13,207 bases of DNA, from assembly GCA_003486225.1 (NCBI GenBank), contig DNGN01000047.1:1-13207 (forward strand), in the 5' to 3' direction. Positions 6,028 through 13,207 of this stretch are shown here, piece after piece (positions within the stretch are counted from its first letter, which is position 1; each line of letters begins with the position of its first letter). The stretch comes from Chloroflexota bacterium (GTDB lineage Bacteria; Chloroflexota; Anaerolineae; Anaerolineales; UBA11579). Made by a program: the position numbers and the translations under genes. Below the pieces are notes generated by a model. That model was not told where the DNA came from and searched no databases. It saw only the letters and a list, made by a program, of their open reading frames with translations.

Positions 6028-6051
6028 TGATTTTCTTTGTTCAACTATAAT
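6024..6051 (+). promoter_or_regulatory. Promoter just before nadK, likely giving a leaderless mRNA
   Basis: TATAAT (6046-6051) lies only 9 nt before the ATG at 6061. TTGATG (6024-6029, four of six matches) is 16 bp further upstream. Initiation about 7 nt after the -10 box would fall almost on the start codon. There is no Shine-Dalgarno before that ATG. Confidence 0.55.
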
Positions 6052-6060
6052 GATACAGAC

Positions 6061-6936
6061 ATGAGCACAAACCACGCCCATACATTTAACCGGATTGCCA
6101 TTCTGGCCCACCCCCTGATCAAGGAAGCGGTCAGTGAGGCTGAAAAGATCAGGGAGTACCTGCAATCCAAACAAACTGAGGCTGTCACCGGACTGCTGAA
6201 TGACGACCTGCTGCGCCAGGAGATCCTGGATAAATCCTTCGACCTGGTGCTCACCCTGGGCGGTGATGGCTCTGTGCTGCGGGCAGGACATTTGTGTGCC
6301 CCTGTGGATGTCCCCATCCTGCCTGTTAATATGGGCAGCTTTGGCTTCCTGATCGAGGTCTCTCCGACAGAATGGAAGGCGGCTATCGACCGTCTGCTGG
6401 CGGGAGATTACTGGTACGAGGACCGCATGATGCTGCATGCCAGCATCTGGCGGGGAGAAGAATGCCTGCACAGGCTGGATGTGTTGAATGATGCGGTGAT
6501 TGCCCGCACAGCCACCCTGCGGCCGGTGCACCTGCGGGTCAGCCTGGATGGGCAGGTCGTCACCACCTATGTGGCCGATGCCCTGATCGTTTCCACCCCC
6601 ACCGGCTCCACCGCCTATGCTCTGGCAGCGGGTGGGCCCATCTTGCCGCCCGACCTGCGTAATATTCTATTGGTGCCCGTGGCCCCGCATCTTTCAATCG
6701 ATCGGGCCATTGTCCTGGCAGAAGGTTCCACGGTCAGCGTTTCCGTGCTTTCCGATCATGGCAGTGTTGTCAGCGGGGACGGGCAGGAATCGCAGCCCCT
6801 TCTTCGAGGGGACCGGGTCGATGTTTGCGCCAGTAAATATGTGACCCGCCTGATCCGTTTCCAGGAAGTCAACTATTTCTACCGCAATCTCGTATCTCTA
6901 ATGGATCAAAACCCCTCCGCAGGAGAAATTTCATGA
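6061..6936 (+). CDS. nadK: NAD kinase
   Basis: NAD kinase phosphorylates NAD to NADP using ATP or polyphosphate in the cytoplasm and sets the NADP pool for biosynthesis and oxidative defence. The 291-aa protein has GGDGS (67-71) with the catalytic-loop Asp69, the LNDAVIAR block (142-149, with ND in place of the more usual NE), and STPTGSTAYALAAGGPI (178-194), the NAD-binding signature of the family. The length is typical. ATG 6061 is preferred over an in-frame TTG at 6037 because the family start fits and a -10 box lies between them. There is no Shine-Dalgarno, consistent with a leaderless transcript. The stop overlaps the next start as ATGA. It opens the second part of the + strand cluster. 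Confidence 0.95.
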   Translation: MSTNHAHTFNRIAILAHPLIKEAVSEAEKIREYLQSKQTEAVTGLLNDDLLRQEILDKSFDLVLTLGGDGSVLRAGHLCAPVDVPILPVNMGSFGFLIEVSPTEWKAAIDRLLAGDYWYEDRMMLHASIWRGEECLHRLDVLNDAVIARTATLRPVHLRVSLDGQVVTTYVADALIVSTPTGSTAYALAAGGPILPPDLRNILLVPVAPHLSIDRAIVLAEGSTVSVSVLSDHGSVVSGDGQESQPLLRGDRVDVCASKYVTRLIRFQEVNYFYRNLVSLMDQNPSAGEIS

Positions 6937-7475
6937 CAGAACAACCTACGGTATGCTACCGACATCCAACCAAAGAGACTGCACTTCGCTGCAACCGCTG
7001 CGAAAAATATATTTGTGCGCAGTGTGCCCGCCGCACCCCAACCGGGTACCGCTGCCCGGACTGCATCAAAGAACAGAGCAAAGTTTTTAACACCGCTGAG
7101 TGGTATGACTACATCACAGGTTTTTTCACTGCCCTGGTCCTGTCCATGATCAGCACCTGGCTGATGAAATTGATCAGCGGGTTTGGCGGGTTCTTCTTTA
7201 TTTTTATAATCTTTGCCATCAGCACTGGCGCTGGGGCATTGATTGCAGAAATTGTGCGTAAAGTGATCGGCAAGCGCCGGGCAAAACCGCTCTTCATCAC
7301 CGTGGCCGCTGCCGTGGCCCTGGGCGGCCTGCTCGTCAATGCAAACATTCTGCTGTATTTTCTTTTCACACGCGATTTCTTGGTTCTCACCAGTCTTTTG
7401 TGGCCGGGGATATTTGTGTTCCTGGCAACCACGACCACCTATATGCGCTTGTCCGGAATCCAAATTGGCAGGTAA
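6933..7475 (+). CDS. B-box-type zinc-finger membrane protein
   Basis: This 180-aa protein has an N-terminal zinc-binding region with C8, H11, C20, C23, C28, C31, C41 and C44 (CYRHP, LRCNRC, ICAQCARRTPTGYRCPDC), similar to the short B-box-like fingers on many Chloroflexota and actinobacterial membrane proteins. Four hydrophobic helices follow, at about 58-77, 80-101, 118-140 and 147-168. Basic residues (VRKVIGKRRAK) lie between helices 2 and 3. The finger should lie on the cytoplasmic side, but partner and function are unknown. The ATG overlaps the nadK stop by 4 nt and has AGGAG upstream, so it is co-translated with nadK. recN follows after 5 nt. No catalytic motif is visible, so it may be a membrane adaptor. 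The family-style match is good; the role is open. Confidence 0.82.
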   Translation: MTEQPTVCYRHPTKETALRCNRCEKYICAQCARRTPTGYRCPDCIKEQSKVFNTAEWYDYITGFFTALVLSMISTWLMKLISGFGGFFFIFIIFAISTGAGALIAEIVRKVIGKRRAKPLFITVAAAVALGGLLVNANILLYFLFTRDFLVLTSLLWPGIFVFLATTTTYMRLSGIQIGR

Positions 7476-7480
7476 AGCTC

Positions 7481-9205
7481 ATGTTATTAGAACTGCGGAT
7501 TGAAAACTTTGCCATCATTGATAAGGTTGATCTGGAGTTCAGCCCAGGCCTGACGGTCTTTACCGGCGAAACCGGGGCAGGCAAATCGATCATTATTGAT
7601 GCTGTCGAAACCCTGCTCGGGGTGCGCGCTGATATGTCGATCATCCGCACAGGCGTGACCCATTCGAGCGTGGAAGCAACTTTTAAGATCATGCCAAAGG
7701 TGAGGGAACAGGTGCATGCGGTCCTGCGGGAAGAGATGCTGCTGGATGATGAGAATTTTGTCACCCTCGGCCGGGAGTTCCGGCGGGAAGGGCGCAATAT
7801 TGCCCGCGTCAATGGGCGGACTGTCAACCTGGCGATGCTCAAAACCCTGGGTGAACTGCTGATCGACCTGCATGGACAGTCGGAGCATCTCTCTTTGCTG
7901 CGCGTAAAAAGCCACCTGCATCTCCTGGACCGGTTTGCAGAAGCCGAAACTGAATTGGCGGACTACCAGAAAAGCTTCCGGCAGCTGCAGCAGGTGCGCA
8001 CCGAACTGCGCCAGCTGCGCCAGGCTGAAAAAGATACAGCCCGAAAAATAGAGATGCTGTCCTTCCAGGTCAAGGAAATTGAACAAGCTGACCTCGATCC
8101 TGATGAAGAAGAAGGTCTGAAGGCCGAGCGTACCCGCCTGGCGAATGCGGAAAACCTTGCCAAGCAGGCCAATACGGCCATGGTGGCACTGGACGAGGGT
8201 GAATTTGAATCGGCCTCGGCCTCTGACCGGCTGGGCCTTGCCCTGCAGGCTTTAGAGGACCTAGTGGAAGTGGACCAGGAAAAAGCCGGATTTTTGTCCC
8301 GCGTGCAGGAATTGTTCGATGGCACTGTCGATCTGGCGCGCGACCTGGCAAAATACCTGCAGGAAATTGAATTCGAACCGGAACGATTGGAAGAGGTCGA
8401 GGAGCGGCTGAACCTGATCTCTTCCCTCAAACGCAAATACGGCGACACCATCCCCGCCATCCTGGCTTTTGGCGAAAAAGCCCAGCAAGAGCTGGATGCG
8501 ATCACCCATGCAGAAGAGCGCATGCATCAATTGGAAGCTGAGCATAAAAACCTGCTAAAAGAACTGGCCCAAAAAGCCGCGCTGGTCTCAGCCAAGCGCC
8601 ACCAAGCCTCGGAACGCCTGAGCAAGGCAATTGAAGCCGAACTGGCCGATCTGCACATGGATGAAGCCAAATTCGGGGTCGATTTTTCCACCTCTCCGGA
8701 CCCGCACGGGCTGCCCATGCCTGATGGCGGTCGTCTGGCCTTTGATGCGAACGGCTTTGAACAGATCGAATTTATGGTCGCACCTAACCTGGGCGAGGGT
8801 ATGAAACCGCTGGTAAAAATCGCATCCGGGGGTGAGACCTCCCGCCTGATGCTGGCAATGAAGAATGTGCTGGCGCGTGCCGACCATACCCCCACCCTGA
8901 TCTTTGATGAAATTGACCAGGGGGTTGGTGGCCGGGTAGGGGCGGTGGTCGGCGAGAAGTTATGGACCCTGGGTAGAGAACACCAGGTGCTGTGCATCAC
9001 GCACCTGGCTCAATTGGCCGGTTTTGGCGACCGGCATTTCAAGGTGCAAAAAGAAGTTCTGGAAGGCCGCACCATCACGGTGGTCACGGAGGTGAAAGAC
9101 CAAGACCGCTTGGTGGAACTGGCTCAGATGTTGGGGGACCTGAGCGAAGGAACCTTGCAATCTGCCAATGAAATCTTGCAAGGTGTGCAGAAAACGGTTT
9201 CCTAA
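7481..9205 (+). CDS. recN: DNA repair protein RecN
   Basis: RecN is an SMC-like ATPase that acts on DNA double-strand breaks with RecA. The N-terminal head half has the Walker A GETGAGKS (29-36) after the family opening (LELRIENFAIID). A helical coiled-coil region occupies about 155-390, with a break near 205-260. The C-terminal head half has the ABC signature ASGGE (448-452), Walker B LIFDEID (473-479) and the switch histidine in ITHLAQLAG (506-514). The length of 574 aa is close to the family norm and nothing is missing. The ATG at 7481 is chosen because the conserved N-terminus begins there, although the frame is open further upstream. The Shine-Dalgarno is weak (AGGT), and the gene starts 5 nt after the zinc-finger gene, so translation is probably coupled. 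Confidence 0.96.
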   Translation: MLLELRIENFAIIDKVDLEFSPGLTVFTGETGAGKSIIIDAVETLLGVRADMSIIRTGVTHSSVEATFKIMPKVREQVHAVLREEMLLDDENFVTLGREFRREGRNIARVNGRTVNLAMLKTLGELLIDLHGQSEHLSLLRVKSHLHLLDRFAEAETELADYQKSFRQLQQVRTELRQLRQAEKDTARKIEMLSFQVKEIEQADLDPDEEEGLKAERTRLANAENLAKQANTAMVALDEGEFESASASDRLGLALQALEDLVEVDQEKAGFLSRVQELFDGTVDLARDLAKYLQEIEFEPERLEEVEERLNLISSLKRKYGDTIPAILAFGEKAQQELDAITHAEERMHQLEAEHKNLLKELAQKAALVSAKRHQASERLSKAIEAELADLHMDEAKFGVDFSTSPDPHGLPMPDGGRLAFDANGFEQIEFMVAPNLGEGMKPLVKIASGGETSRLMLAMKNVLARADHTPTLIFDEIDQGVGGRVGAVVGEKLWTLGREHQVLCITHLAQLAGFGDRHFKVQKEVLEGRTITVVTEVKDQDRLVELAQMLGDLSEGTLQSANEILQGVQKTVS

Positions 9206-9220
9206 AAACTGGAGGGCGGG

Positions 9221-9916
9221 ATGCGGGCAGTATTTTATTCGTACCACCTCGACGAAGCGGCTGTGCTTCAGGTGGTGCTGCAGCGGGCAGGCTTTGCCAC
9301 ACAGCAGGTTCAGGACCTAGCCAAGTTTATAGATATCTGGGCAGAGCGGCCTGCAGATTTTGTGCTGGTGGCTTTTGGCGGTTTTCAGCCGCTGGATGTG
9401 CATGTGGTGGAATCGCTGCGCTCTCAAACCATGGTGCCCATATTCATCATTGATGATTTCTTTTCAGAAGAACAGCATGTCACCCTCTTAGAAGCAGGTG
9501 CGGACCTGATGATCACCCGGCCTTACAGCTCGCGCATCCTCATCTCCCAGATCCGGGCAACAATGCGCCGCTCTGTTGGCATGCCTTTCTTTAGCCTGCC
9601 AATCCTCTCTCAATCCGGGGTGATGATCGATCCCTCGACGCGCACCATCCAGGTGCAAGACCAGCAGGTAGCGCGCCTGACTCAGCTTGAATTCAGGCTG
9701 CTGTTCACGTTGATGACCCACGCAGGGCGTGTGATCCCTACCGAAACGCTGGTGGAGTATGTTTGGGGGTTCAGCGGCGAGGGCAATCGGGGTCTGGTGC
9801 GCGGGTTGGTGCAGCGTTTGCGTGCCAAGGTGGAACCCAACCCGGCCAGCCCAAGATATATCATGACAGAGCCTGGGCTTGGCTATCGTTTCAATCCCTA
9901 TCAGGAGCTGGATTAA
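9221..9916 (+). CDS. OmpR-family regulator with a degenerate receiver domain
   Basis: This 231-aa protein is a two-domain regulator. Residues 1-115 follow the receiver fold, but its key residues are gone. The acidic pair after strand 1 is absent (AVFYSYHLDE), the phospho-acceptor position reads VLVAFGG with Ala51, the Thr/Ser position reads IFIIDD, and the conserved Lys is Arg100 (ITRPYSS). Residues about 130-228 are an OmpR/PhoB winged helix: LTQLEFRLLFTLMTHAGRV, the ETLVEYVWG helix, the recognition-helix region before LRAKVEPNP, and the closing wing ending GLGYRF. It probably binds DNA without phosphorylation, perhaps controlled by a ligand or partner. No sensor kinase lies nearby. The ATG has GGAGG upstream and lies 15 nt after recN, so it is likely in the same transcript. 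The targets are unknown. Confidence 0.88.
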   Translation: MRAVFYSYHLDEAAVLQVVLQRAGFATQQVQDLAKFIDIWAERPADFVLVAFGGFQPLDVHVVESLRSQTMVPIFIIDDFFSEEQHVTLLEAGADLMITRPYSSRILISQIRATMRRSVGMPFFSLPILSQSGVMIDPSTRTIQVQDQQVARLTQLEFRLLFTLMTHAGRVIPTETLVEYVWGFSGEGNRGLVRGLVQRLRAKVEPNPASPRYIMTEPGLGYRFNPYQELD

Positions 9917-10010
9917 CCTTTCCACTGGCTGGAAAACAGATGGTGTTTGAATGCCCAACCAGCAGGCAGCATTATTTTGGGTGTCCTGAATTTAATACTT
10001 TGCGTAATAT

Positions 10011-10039
10011 TTCAAACAATTTTCATACATGTTTATAAC
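10011..10039 (+). promoter_or_regulatory. Tentative promoter of the LysW-like gene
   Basis: TTCAAA (10011-10016) and TATAAC (10034-10039) are 17 bp apart, with four and five matches to consensus. A second -10-like TATACT at 10061-10066 lacks a matching -35. The 189-bp gap also has a short hairpin (9919-9924 with 9930-9935) after the regulator gene, without a T-run. Confidence 0.35.
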
Positions 10040-10105
10040 CATAATTGGACAACTTCTGGTTATACTGCGCGGCAAAACACACTGGCAAAGAATAAGGAGA
10101 CTGCC

Positions 10106-10345
10106 ATGGCAAATGCAAAGTGCCCGATGTGTGGCGCAAGTGTAGGTGTTCCGTCGAATGTCAAAGAAGGCGACCAGGTTTTCTGCGATTCTTGTGATGC
10201 TGAATTGGAAGTTGTAAGTGTCAAGCCCCTGGAACTGGATTGGCCGCTTGATGACTATGACTACGATGACGACTACGATGACTATGATGACGACGACGAT
10301 GACTATGATGATGACGACTTCGACGACTATGATGACGAGGATTAG
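10106..10345 (+). CDS. LysW-like zinc-ribbon protein with Asp/Tyr-rich tail
   Basis: This is a 79-aa protein. Residues 1-47 form a small zinc ribbon with C6-x2-C9 and C27-x2-C30. The wording KEGDQVFCDSCDAELEVVSVKPLELDW is close to LysW, the amino-group carrier protein of lysine or arginine synthesis. LysW normally ends in EDWGE, whose last Glu carries the substrate. That ending is missing here, replaced by residues 49-79 with 23 Asp, 6 Tyr, one Phe and one Glu. A carrier role is therefore unlikely or changed, and no lysine or arginine genes are nearby. The tail could bind metal or a basic protein surface. AAGGAG (10094-10099) sets the start 6 nt before the ATG. The gene has its own spacing and a strong terminator, so it is probably a single-gene transcript. 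Coding is well supported; the function is unknown. Confidence 0.85.
   Translation: MANAKCPMCGASVGVPSNVKEGDQVFCDSCDAELEVVSVKPLELDWPLDDYDYDDDYDDYDDDDDDYDDDDFDDYDDED
10250..10342 (+). repeat. Low-complexity GAY/TAY codon run
   Basis: About 90 bases consist almost entirely of GAT, GAC, TAT and TAC codons encoding the Asp/Tyr tail. The two synonymous codons alternate irregularly rather than in identical units. That suggests the composition is kept at protein level and is not a fresh replication-slippage repeat. Confidence 0.8.
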
Positions 10346-10392
10346 TCGCTAGGTTCATCGATTTATTCAACTACTACAATTAAATACGCAAG

Positions 10393-10423
10393 AGAGCAGG
10401 TCACAGCGCCTGCTCTTTTTTTT
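10393..10423 (+). terminator. Intrinsic terminator after the LysW-like gene
   Basis: AGAGCAGG (10393-10400) pairs perfectly with CCTGCTCT (10409-10416) around an 8-nt loop and is followed by eight T residues. It lies between two convergent genes. On the - strand the hairpin is followed only by a mixed T-containing stretch, so it may also serve rpoD, less strongly. Confidence 0.9.
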
Positions 10424-10460
10424 AATTCATTTGGTATTGGCTGTATAGGCCCTTGTTTTT

Positions 10461-12095
10461 TTAGGAGAGGTAATCTCGTAGATCCCGGCTGCGGGTTGGA
10501 TGTCGTAATTTGCGCAGTGCTTTGGCCTCGATCTGGCGGATCCGTTCCCGGGTGACCTTGAAATACTGCCCGACCTCTTCCAGGGTGTGGTCTTTCCCAT
10601 CCAGCAGCCCGTAGCGCAGTTCGAGCACCTCGCGCTCTCGATCTGTCAGGGCCGCCAAAGCATTCTGCACCTGGTCGCGAAGCATTTCTCTGGCCGCCGC
10701 ATCCATGGGCTCCAGGGCTTCGTCATCTTCGATAAAATCGCCTAGCTGGCTGTTGTCTCCGGTCCCCACGGGGCTTTCCAGCGACATGGGTTCCTCAGCG
10801 GTCCGCAGGGTTTTCTCCACTTTTGAGGTGGCTCGCGACCAGCGCCGCCGCAGTGTTGGGGCCAGCTCTTCATCCCTTTCCATGGATTCTTTGATGGCTG
10901 CCACATGTTCCGGTTCCAGGAAGCCCGATTCGAGGGCCAGTTCATCACTGCGCGGGTCCCGTCCCAACAGCTGGGTCATTTCGCGCTGGGTGCGCATCAG
11001 TCGTTGGATCGACTCTAACAGGTGGACAGGGATGCGGATCGTGCGCGCCTGATCTGCAATCGAACGTGTGATCGCCTGCCGGATCCACCAGGTTGCATAG
11101 GTGCTGAACTTGAATCCACGGGTGACATCAAATTTATGTACTGCTCGCAGTAACCCGATATTGCCTTCCTGGATCAAATCTTCAAAGGAACTGCCTCTTC
11201 CGACAAAGCGCTTTGCAATGCTGACCACCAGCCGCAGGTTTGCGCTGATGATCGCATCTTGCGCACCGTTAGCCCGCAAGCGGGTGGCTTTGACATGCAG
11301 GGTGAGATGGTTGCCGTCGGATAATCTGCGGGAAAAGGCGCGCGTGTTGGGCAGAGAATTCTTCTTTTGATACTGTTCTTTGAGCCATTGTGCCGCCTCT
11401 GTGGGGATGAGGTACAAAATAAGCAGTACTTTGAAGCTGGTACGGGCAATCTCGTCCCAGTCCTCATCTCTGGACCACAGGCCGTTATCCAAAAAATGTC
11501 GCAGATAGCTTGGTTTCAGGTTCTCCCAACCGCGCTGCAGCTGCTGGGCTTCATCCAGGATGGCCAGAAAATCTGGCGGGTCTACCCGCATGTCATGGGT
11601 GTCTTCCCGGATATGCTTCCAGTGTTTGGCCAGGTCGCTGTACAGAGCTTTGAATGTCGCCTCTTCGGAGCCTTTGCCTCGCTTGGCGATTGGGTTTTGT
11701 TTACAGGTCTTATCGAATAATTTGGGGGCTTCCAGTAAAGTGGCCAGCCAGAACTCATGGTCTGAATCCAGCAGGTTGACCTGACCAATCTCTTTCAGGT
11801 ATAAGCGAACCGGGTCGTCACTGGATTCGGAGGAGATTTTGGGGATCGGCACACGGGCAGAATTCTTCTGCTGCTGGGCGCGTTCCATTCTCTGCATCTC
11901 ATCCGCAAGCGCCATTTCCTGAAGGAGCTCTTCGCTCAGTTCTTCATCATCCAGGTCATCATCGAGGTCATCTTCAAGGTCATCTTCGGTTTCATCTTCA
12001 AGTTCTTCAATCTGATCTTCGTCTTCCAGTAGATCTTGATCCTCAGAGATGAAATCATCTTTTTCCTCGTTGTCTCGTTTTGATCTTATTGCCAT
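10461..12095 (-). CDS. rpoD: Primary RNA polymerase sigma factor (sigma-70)
   Basis: This is the housekeeping sigma factor. The 544-aa protein has a strongly acidic N-terminus (about 11-60, region 1.1-like). Region 1.2 is [12 protein letters not shown] (93-104). A non-conserved stretch of about 145 residues (128-272) follows. Region 2 has [12 protein letters not shown] (286-297) and [14 protein letters not shown] (306-319), and the -10 recognition and melting helix is [15 protein letters not shown] (330-344). Region 3 starts near 360, and region 4 includes [15 protein letters not shown] (483-497) and the helix-turn-helix [16 protein letters not shown] (515-530). Against E. coli there are about 25 extra residues near 408-432, between regions 3.1 and 3.2. 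The ATG has GGTGGAG upstream on the - strand. It follows dnaG by 17 nt, the classic dnaG-rpoD order. The presence of region 1 and the operon context identify it as primary rather than alternative. Confidence 0.95.
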   Translation of the reverse strand: MAIRSKRDNEEKDDFISEDQDLLEDEDQIEELEDETEDDLEDDLDDDLDDEELSEELLQEMALADEMQRMERAQQQKNSARVPIPKISSESSDDPVRLYLKEIGQVNLLDSDHEFWLATLLEAPKLFDKTCKQNPIAKRGKGSEEATFKALYSDLAKHWKHIREDTHDMRVDPPDFLAILDEAQQLQRGWENLKPSYLRHFLDNGLWSRDEDWDEIARTSFKVLLILYLIPTEAAQWLKEQYQKKNSLPNTRAFSRRLSDGNHLTLHVKATRLRANGAQDAIISANLRLVVSIAKRFVGRGSSFEDLIQEGNIGLLRAVHKFDVTRGFKFSTYATWWIRQAITRSIADQARTIRIPVHLLESIQRLMRTQREMTQLLGRDPRSDELALESGFLEPEHVAAIKESMERDEELAPTLRRRWSRATSKVEKTLRTAEEPMSLESPVGTGDNSQLGDFIEDDEALEPMDAAAREMLRDQVQNALAALTDREREVLELRYGLLDGKDHTLEEVGQYFKVTRERIRQIEAKALRKLRHPTRSRDLRDYLS

Positions 12096-12112
12096 ACTGC
12101 TCCACCTTGCGA

Positions 12113-13207
12113 CTATTGGTTGTTTATCTGAGTATCGGTTGTGGCCAATGCTTTATGGATTTTTAAAAGTATTTGGCTGTTTTGCTGGATAGTGTAATTA
12201 TACTGAATGATTTCATTTTTGTTGTTTTCTTGAGCATCCTGAAGTAGAAAGCGGATCTGGTTGATCGACTCCTGCAGCTGTGCCTCCCGCATCCGCAATA
12301 TGGTGCGCAGCATATCTTTGAGAATATAATCTTGCTTGAGGTTGATCTTTTCCGACTTGATCAGGATCGCTTCGGCTTTTTCCAGCAGTTGGAAGGGGAT
12401 ATTATCCAAAGCGAAGCTGACCGGATTAAGTTGGTCCTGGTCTAGGGATTGAATGGTGGCGTTGAGCAATTCCTGGTGCACAGTATTCTGGAAATCATCA
12501 GCGGTTATAGGGGGCAACCCGGCTTGCTTCAGGGCTCGGTTGATCTTATAGATCAGTTCGGGTTCTCTCATCAGGATGGATAAGCAGTGCTCTTCCATTT
12601 TGAAGACCATCTGGGCTTTGACGGTTGTAGCAGCGGTGGCCTTGGAGACTACCTGGCTGAGCATCGCCGGGTCGGCTTCAAATTGCGGCTTGCGGCGGAT
12701 CGGTGCCCGGCCTGTGGCTGGCTGGCGTTGGTTTATCAGGCTGCGTTCGTCGATCTTAAGCAAGCGGGCAAGCTGCTGGATATATGTATCCCGCTCGATG
12801 GCGTTGGGCAGGTCCTGGATGAGCGGCAGCACTTGCTGGGCAATTTCAGCCTTGACCTTTGGGTCGTTGGTATCCTGCCCGTCTGCCAGGGTTTTCATGA
12901 CGTGCACGACGATCGGCTGGGCTTGTTCAATCAGCTTCTCCCACAAGGCGGGATCTTCCTGTACCACTTCGTCGGGGTCTTTGCCTTCAGGCAGGGTGCT
13001 GACCCGGATGTCGGCTTTCAGGCGGGCTTCGGAGTGCAGCAGGCCGCGCGCATCGAAGACCAGCTCTGCCTCACGGTCTAAGGTTTGGCGGGCGACCTGC
13101 AGCCCGCGCATGGTGGCCTTGGTGCCGGCTGCGTCTGCATCTAAGGCCAGCACGAATTTGCGGGTCAGGCGTTTTAGCTGCCGCAGTTGTTCTTCTGTCA
13201 GGGCGGT
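12113..13207 (-). CDS. dnaG: DNA primase, C-terminal part (5' end outside the window)
   Basis: DnaG makes RNA primers at the replication fork. The frame is open to the right edge of the window, so the N-terminal zinc-binding domain and most of the catalytic core lie outside; 364 residues are visible. The fragment begins inside the TOPRIM domain: [10 protein letters not shown] (fragment residues 19-28) holds the metal-binding Asp-x-Asp pair, and LPEGKDPDE (about 72-80) is the conserved segment after it. The rest (about 100-364) is helical and fits the DnaB-helicase-binding end, finishing in an Asn/Gln-rich tail after a likely long helix. A GTG at 13153 is internal and is not the start. The gene ends 17 nt before rpoD on the same strand, matching the dnaG-rpoD operon of many bacteria. 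Confidence 0.93.
   Translation of the reverse strand, partial: TALTEEQLRQLKRLTRKFVLALDADAAGTKATMRGLQVARQTLDREAELVFDARGLLHSEARLKADIRVSTLPEGKDPDEVVQEDPALWEKLIEQAQPIVVHVMKTLADGQDTNDPKVKAEIAQQVLPLIQDLPNAIERDTYIQQLARLLKIDERSLINQRQPATGRAPIRRKPQFEADPAMLSQVVSKATAATTVKAQMVFKMEEHCLSILMREPELIYKINRALKQAGLPPITADDFQNTVHQELLNATIQSLDQDQLNPVSFALDNIPFQLLEKAEAILIKSEKINLKQDYILKDMLRTILRMREAQLQESINQIRFLLQDAQENNKNEIIQYNYTIQQNSQILLKIHKALATTDTQINNQ

Noticed and set aside
6037..6060. TTG at 6037 as the nadK start
   Set aside because: There is no Shine-Dalgarno, the added residues are not family-like, and a -10 box lies between this codon and the ATG at 6061.
9919..9935. Terminator after the regulator gene
   Set aside because: A 6-bp hairpin is present but no T-run follows, so it cannot be called an intrinsic terminator.
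12587..13081. A 164-codon + strand frame opposite dnaG
   Set aside because: It lies wholly inside the dnaG coding region, has no ribosome site and resembles no family.

Overview
The window looks like a chromosomal housekeeping segment of a bacterium from the phylum Chloroflexota, most likely class Anaerolineae. This is inferred from protein style, not from a search. The clues are a Thr/Pro-rich lipoprotein linker, a B-box-type zinc-finger membrane protein behind nadK, a bacterial translin, a DUF3467 protein, a LysW-like zinc ribbon, and a Cas4-like nuclease outside any CRISPR locus. Base composition is even and moderately GC-rich. I saw no insertion sequence, CRISPR array, tRNA, rRNA or obvious transferred island.

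Layout. (1) 1-286 is a gene-free leader with a hairpin and a good sigma-70 promoter for purA. (2) 287-3387 (+) holds purA, a lipoprotein gene overlapping its end, and an unrecognised 328-aa gene. (3) 3388-3821 is a 434-bp gap. It holds a TTGACG-17-TACAAT promoter, a structured leader, a 14-codon leader frame with a strong Shine-Dalgarno, and an intrinsic terminator whose loop contains that frame's stop codon. This is an attenuator-like arrangement ahead of ssb. (4) 3822-6027 (+) is a tight cluster: ssb, a DUF3467 gene, a translin gene, and a Cas4/RecB-like nuclease encoded as two membrane-anchored halves joined by TGATG. (5) 6061-9916 (+) holds nadK (apparently leaderless), a zinc-finger membrane protein, recN, and an OmpR-type regulator whose receiver has lost its key residues. 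(6) 10106-10345 (+) encodes a LysW-like zinc ribbon with a 31-residue Asp/Tyr tail, followed by a strong terminator. (7) 10461-13207 (-) is the end of a dnaG-rpoD operon; dnaG runs off the right edge.

How it fits together. The middle cluster puts a single-strand DNA-binding protein, a translin-family nucleic-acid protein, a nuclease and the RecN repair ATPase in one transcriptional direction. A nucleic-acid maintenance module is therefore plausible, but co-function is inferred from gene order only. The most unusual items are the split, membrane-tethered Cas4-like nuclease, the ssb leader with its short frame and terminator, and the acidic LysW-like protein.
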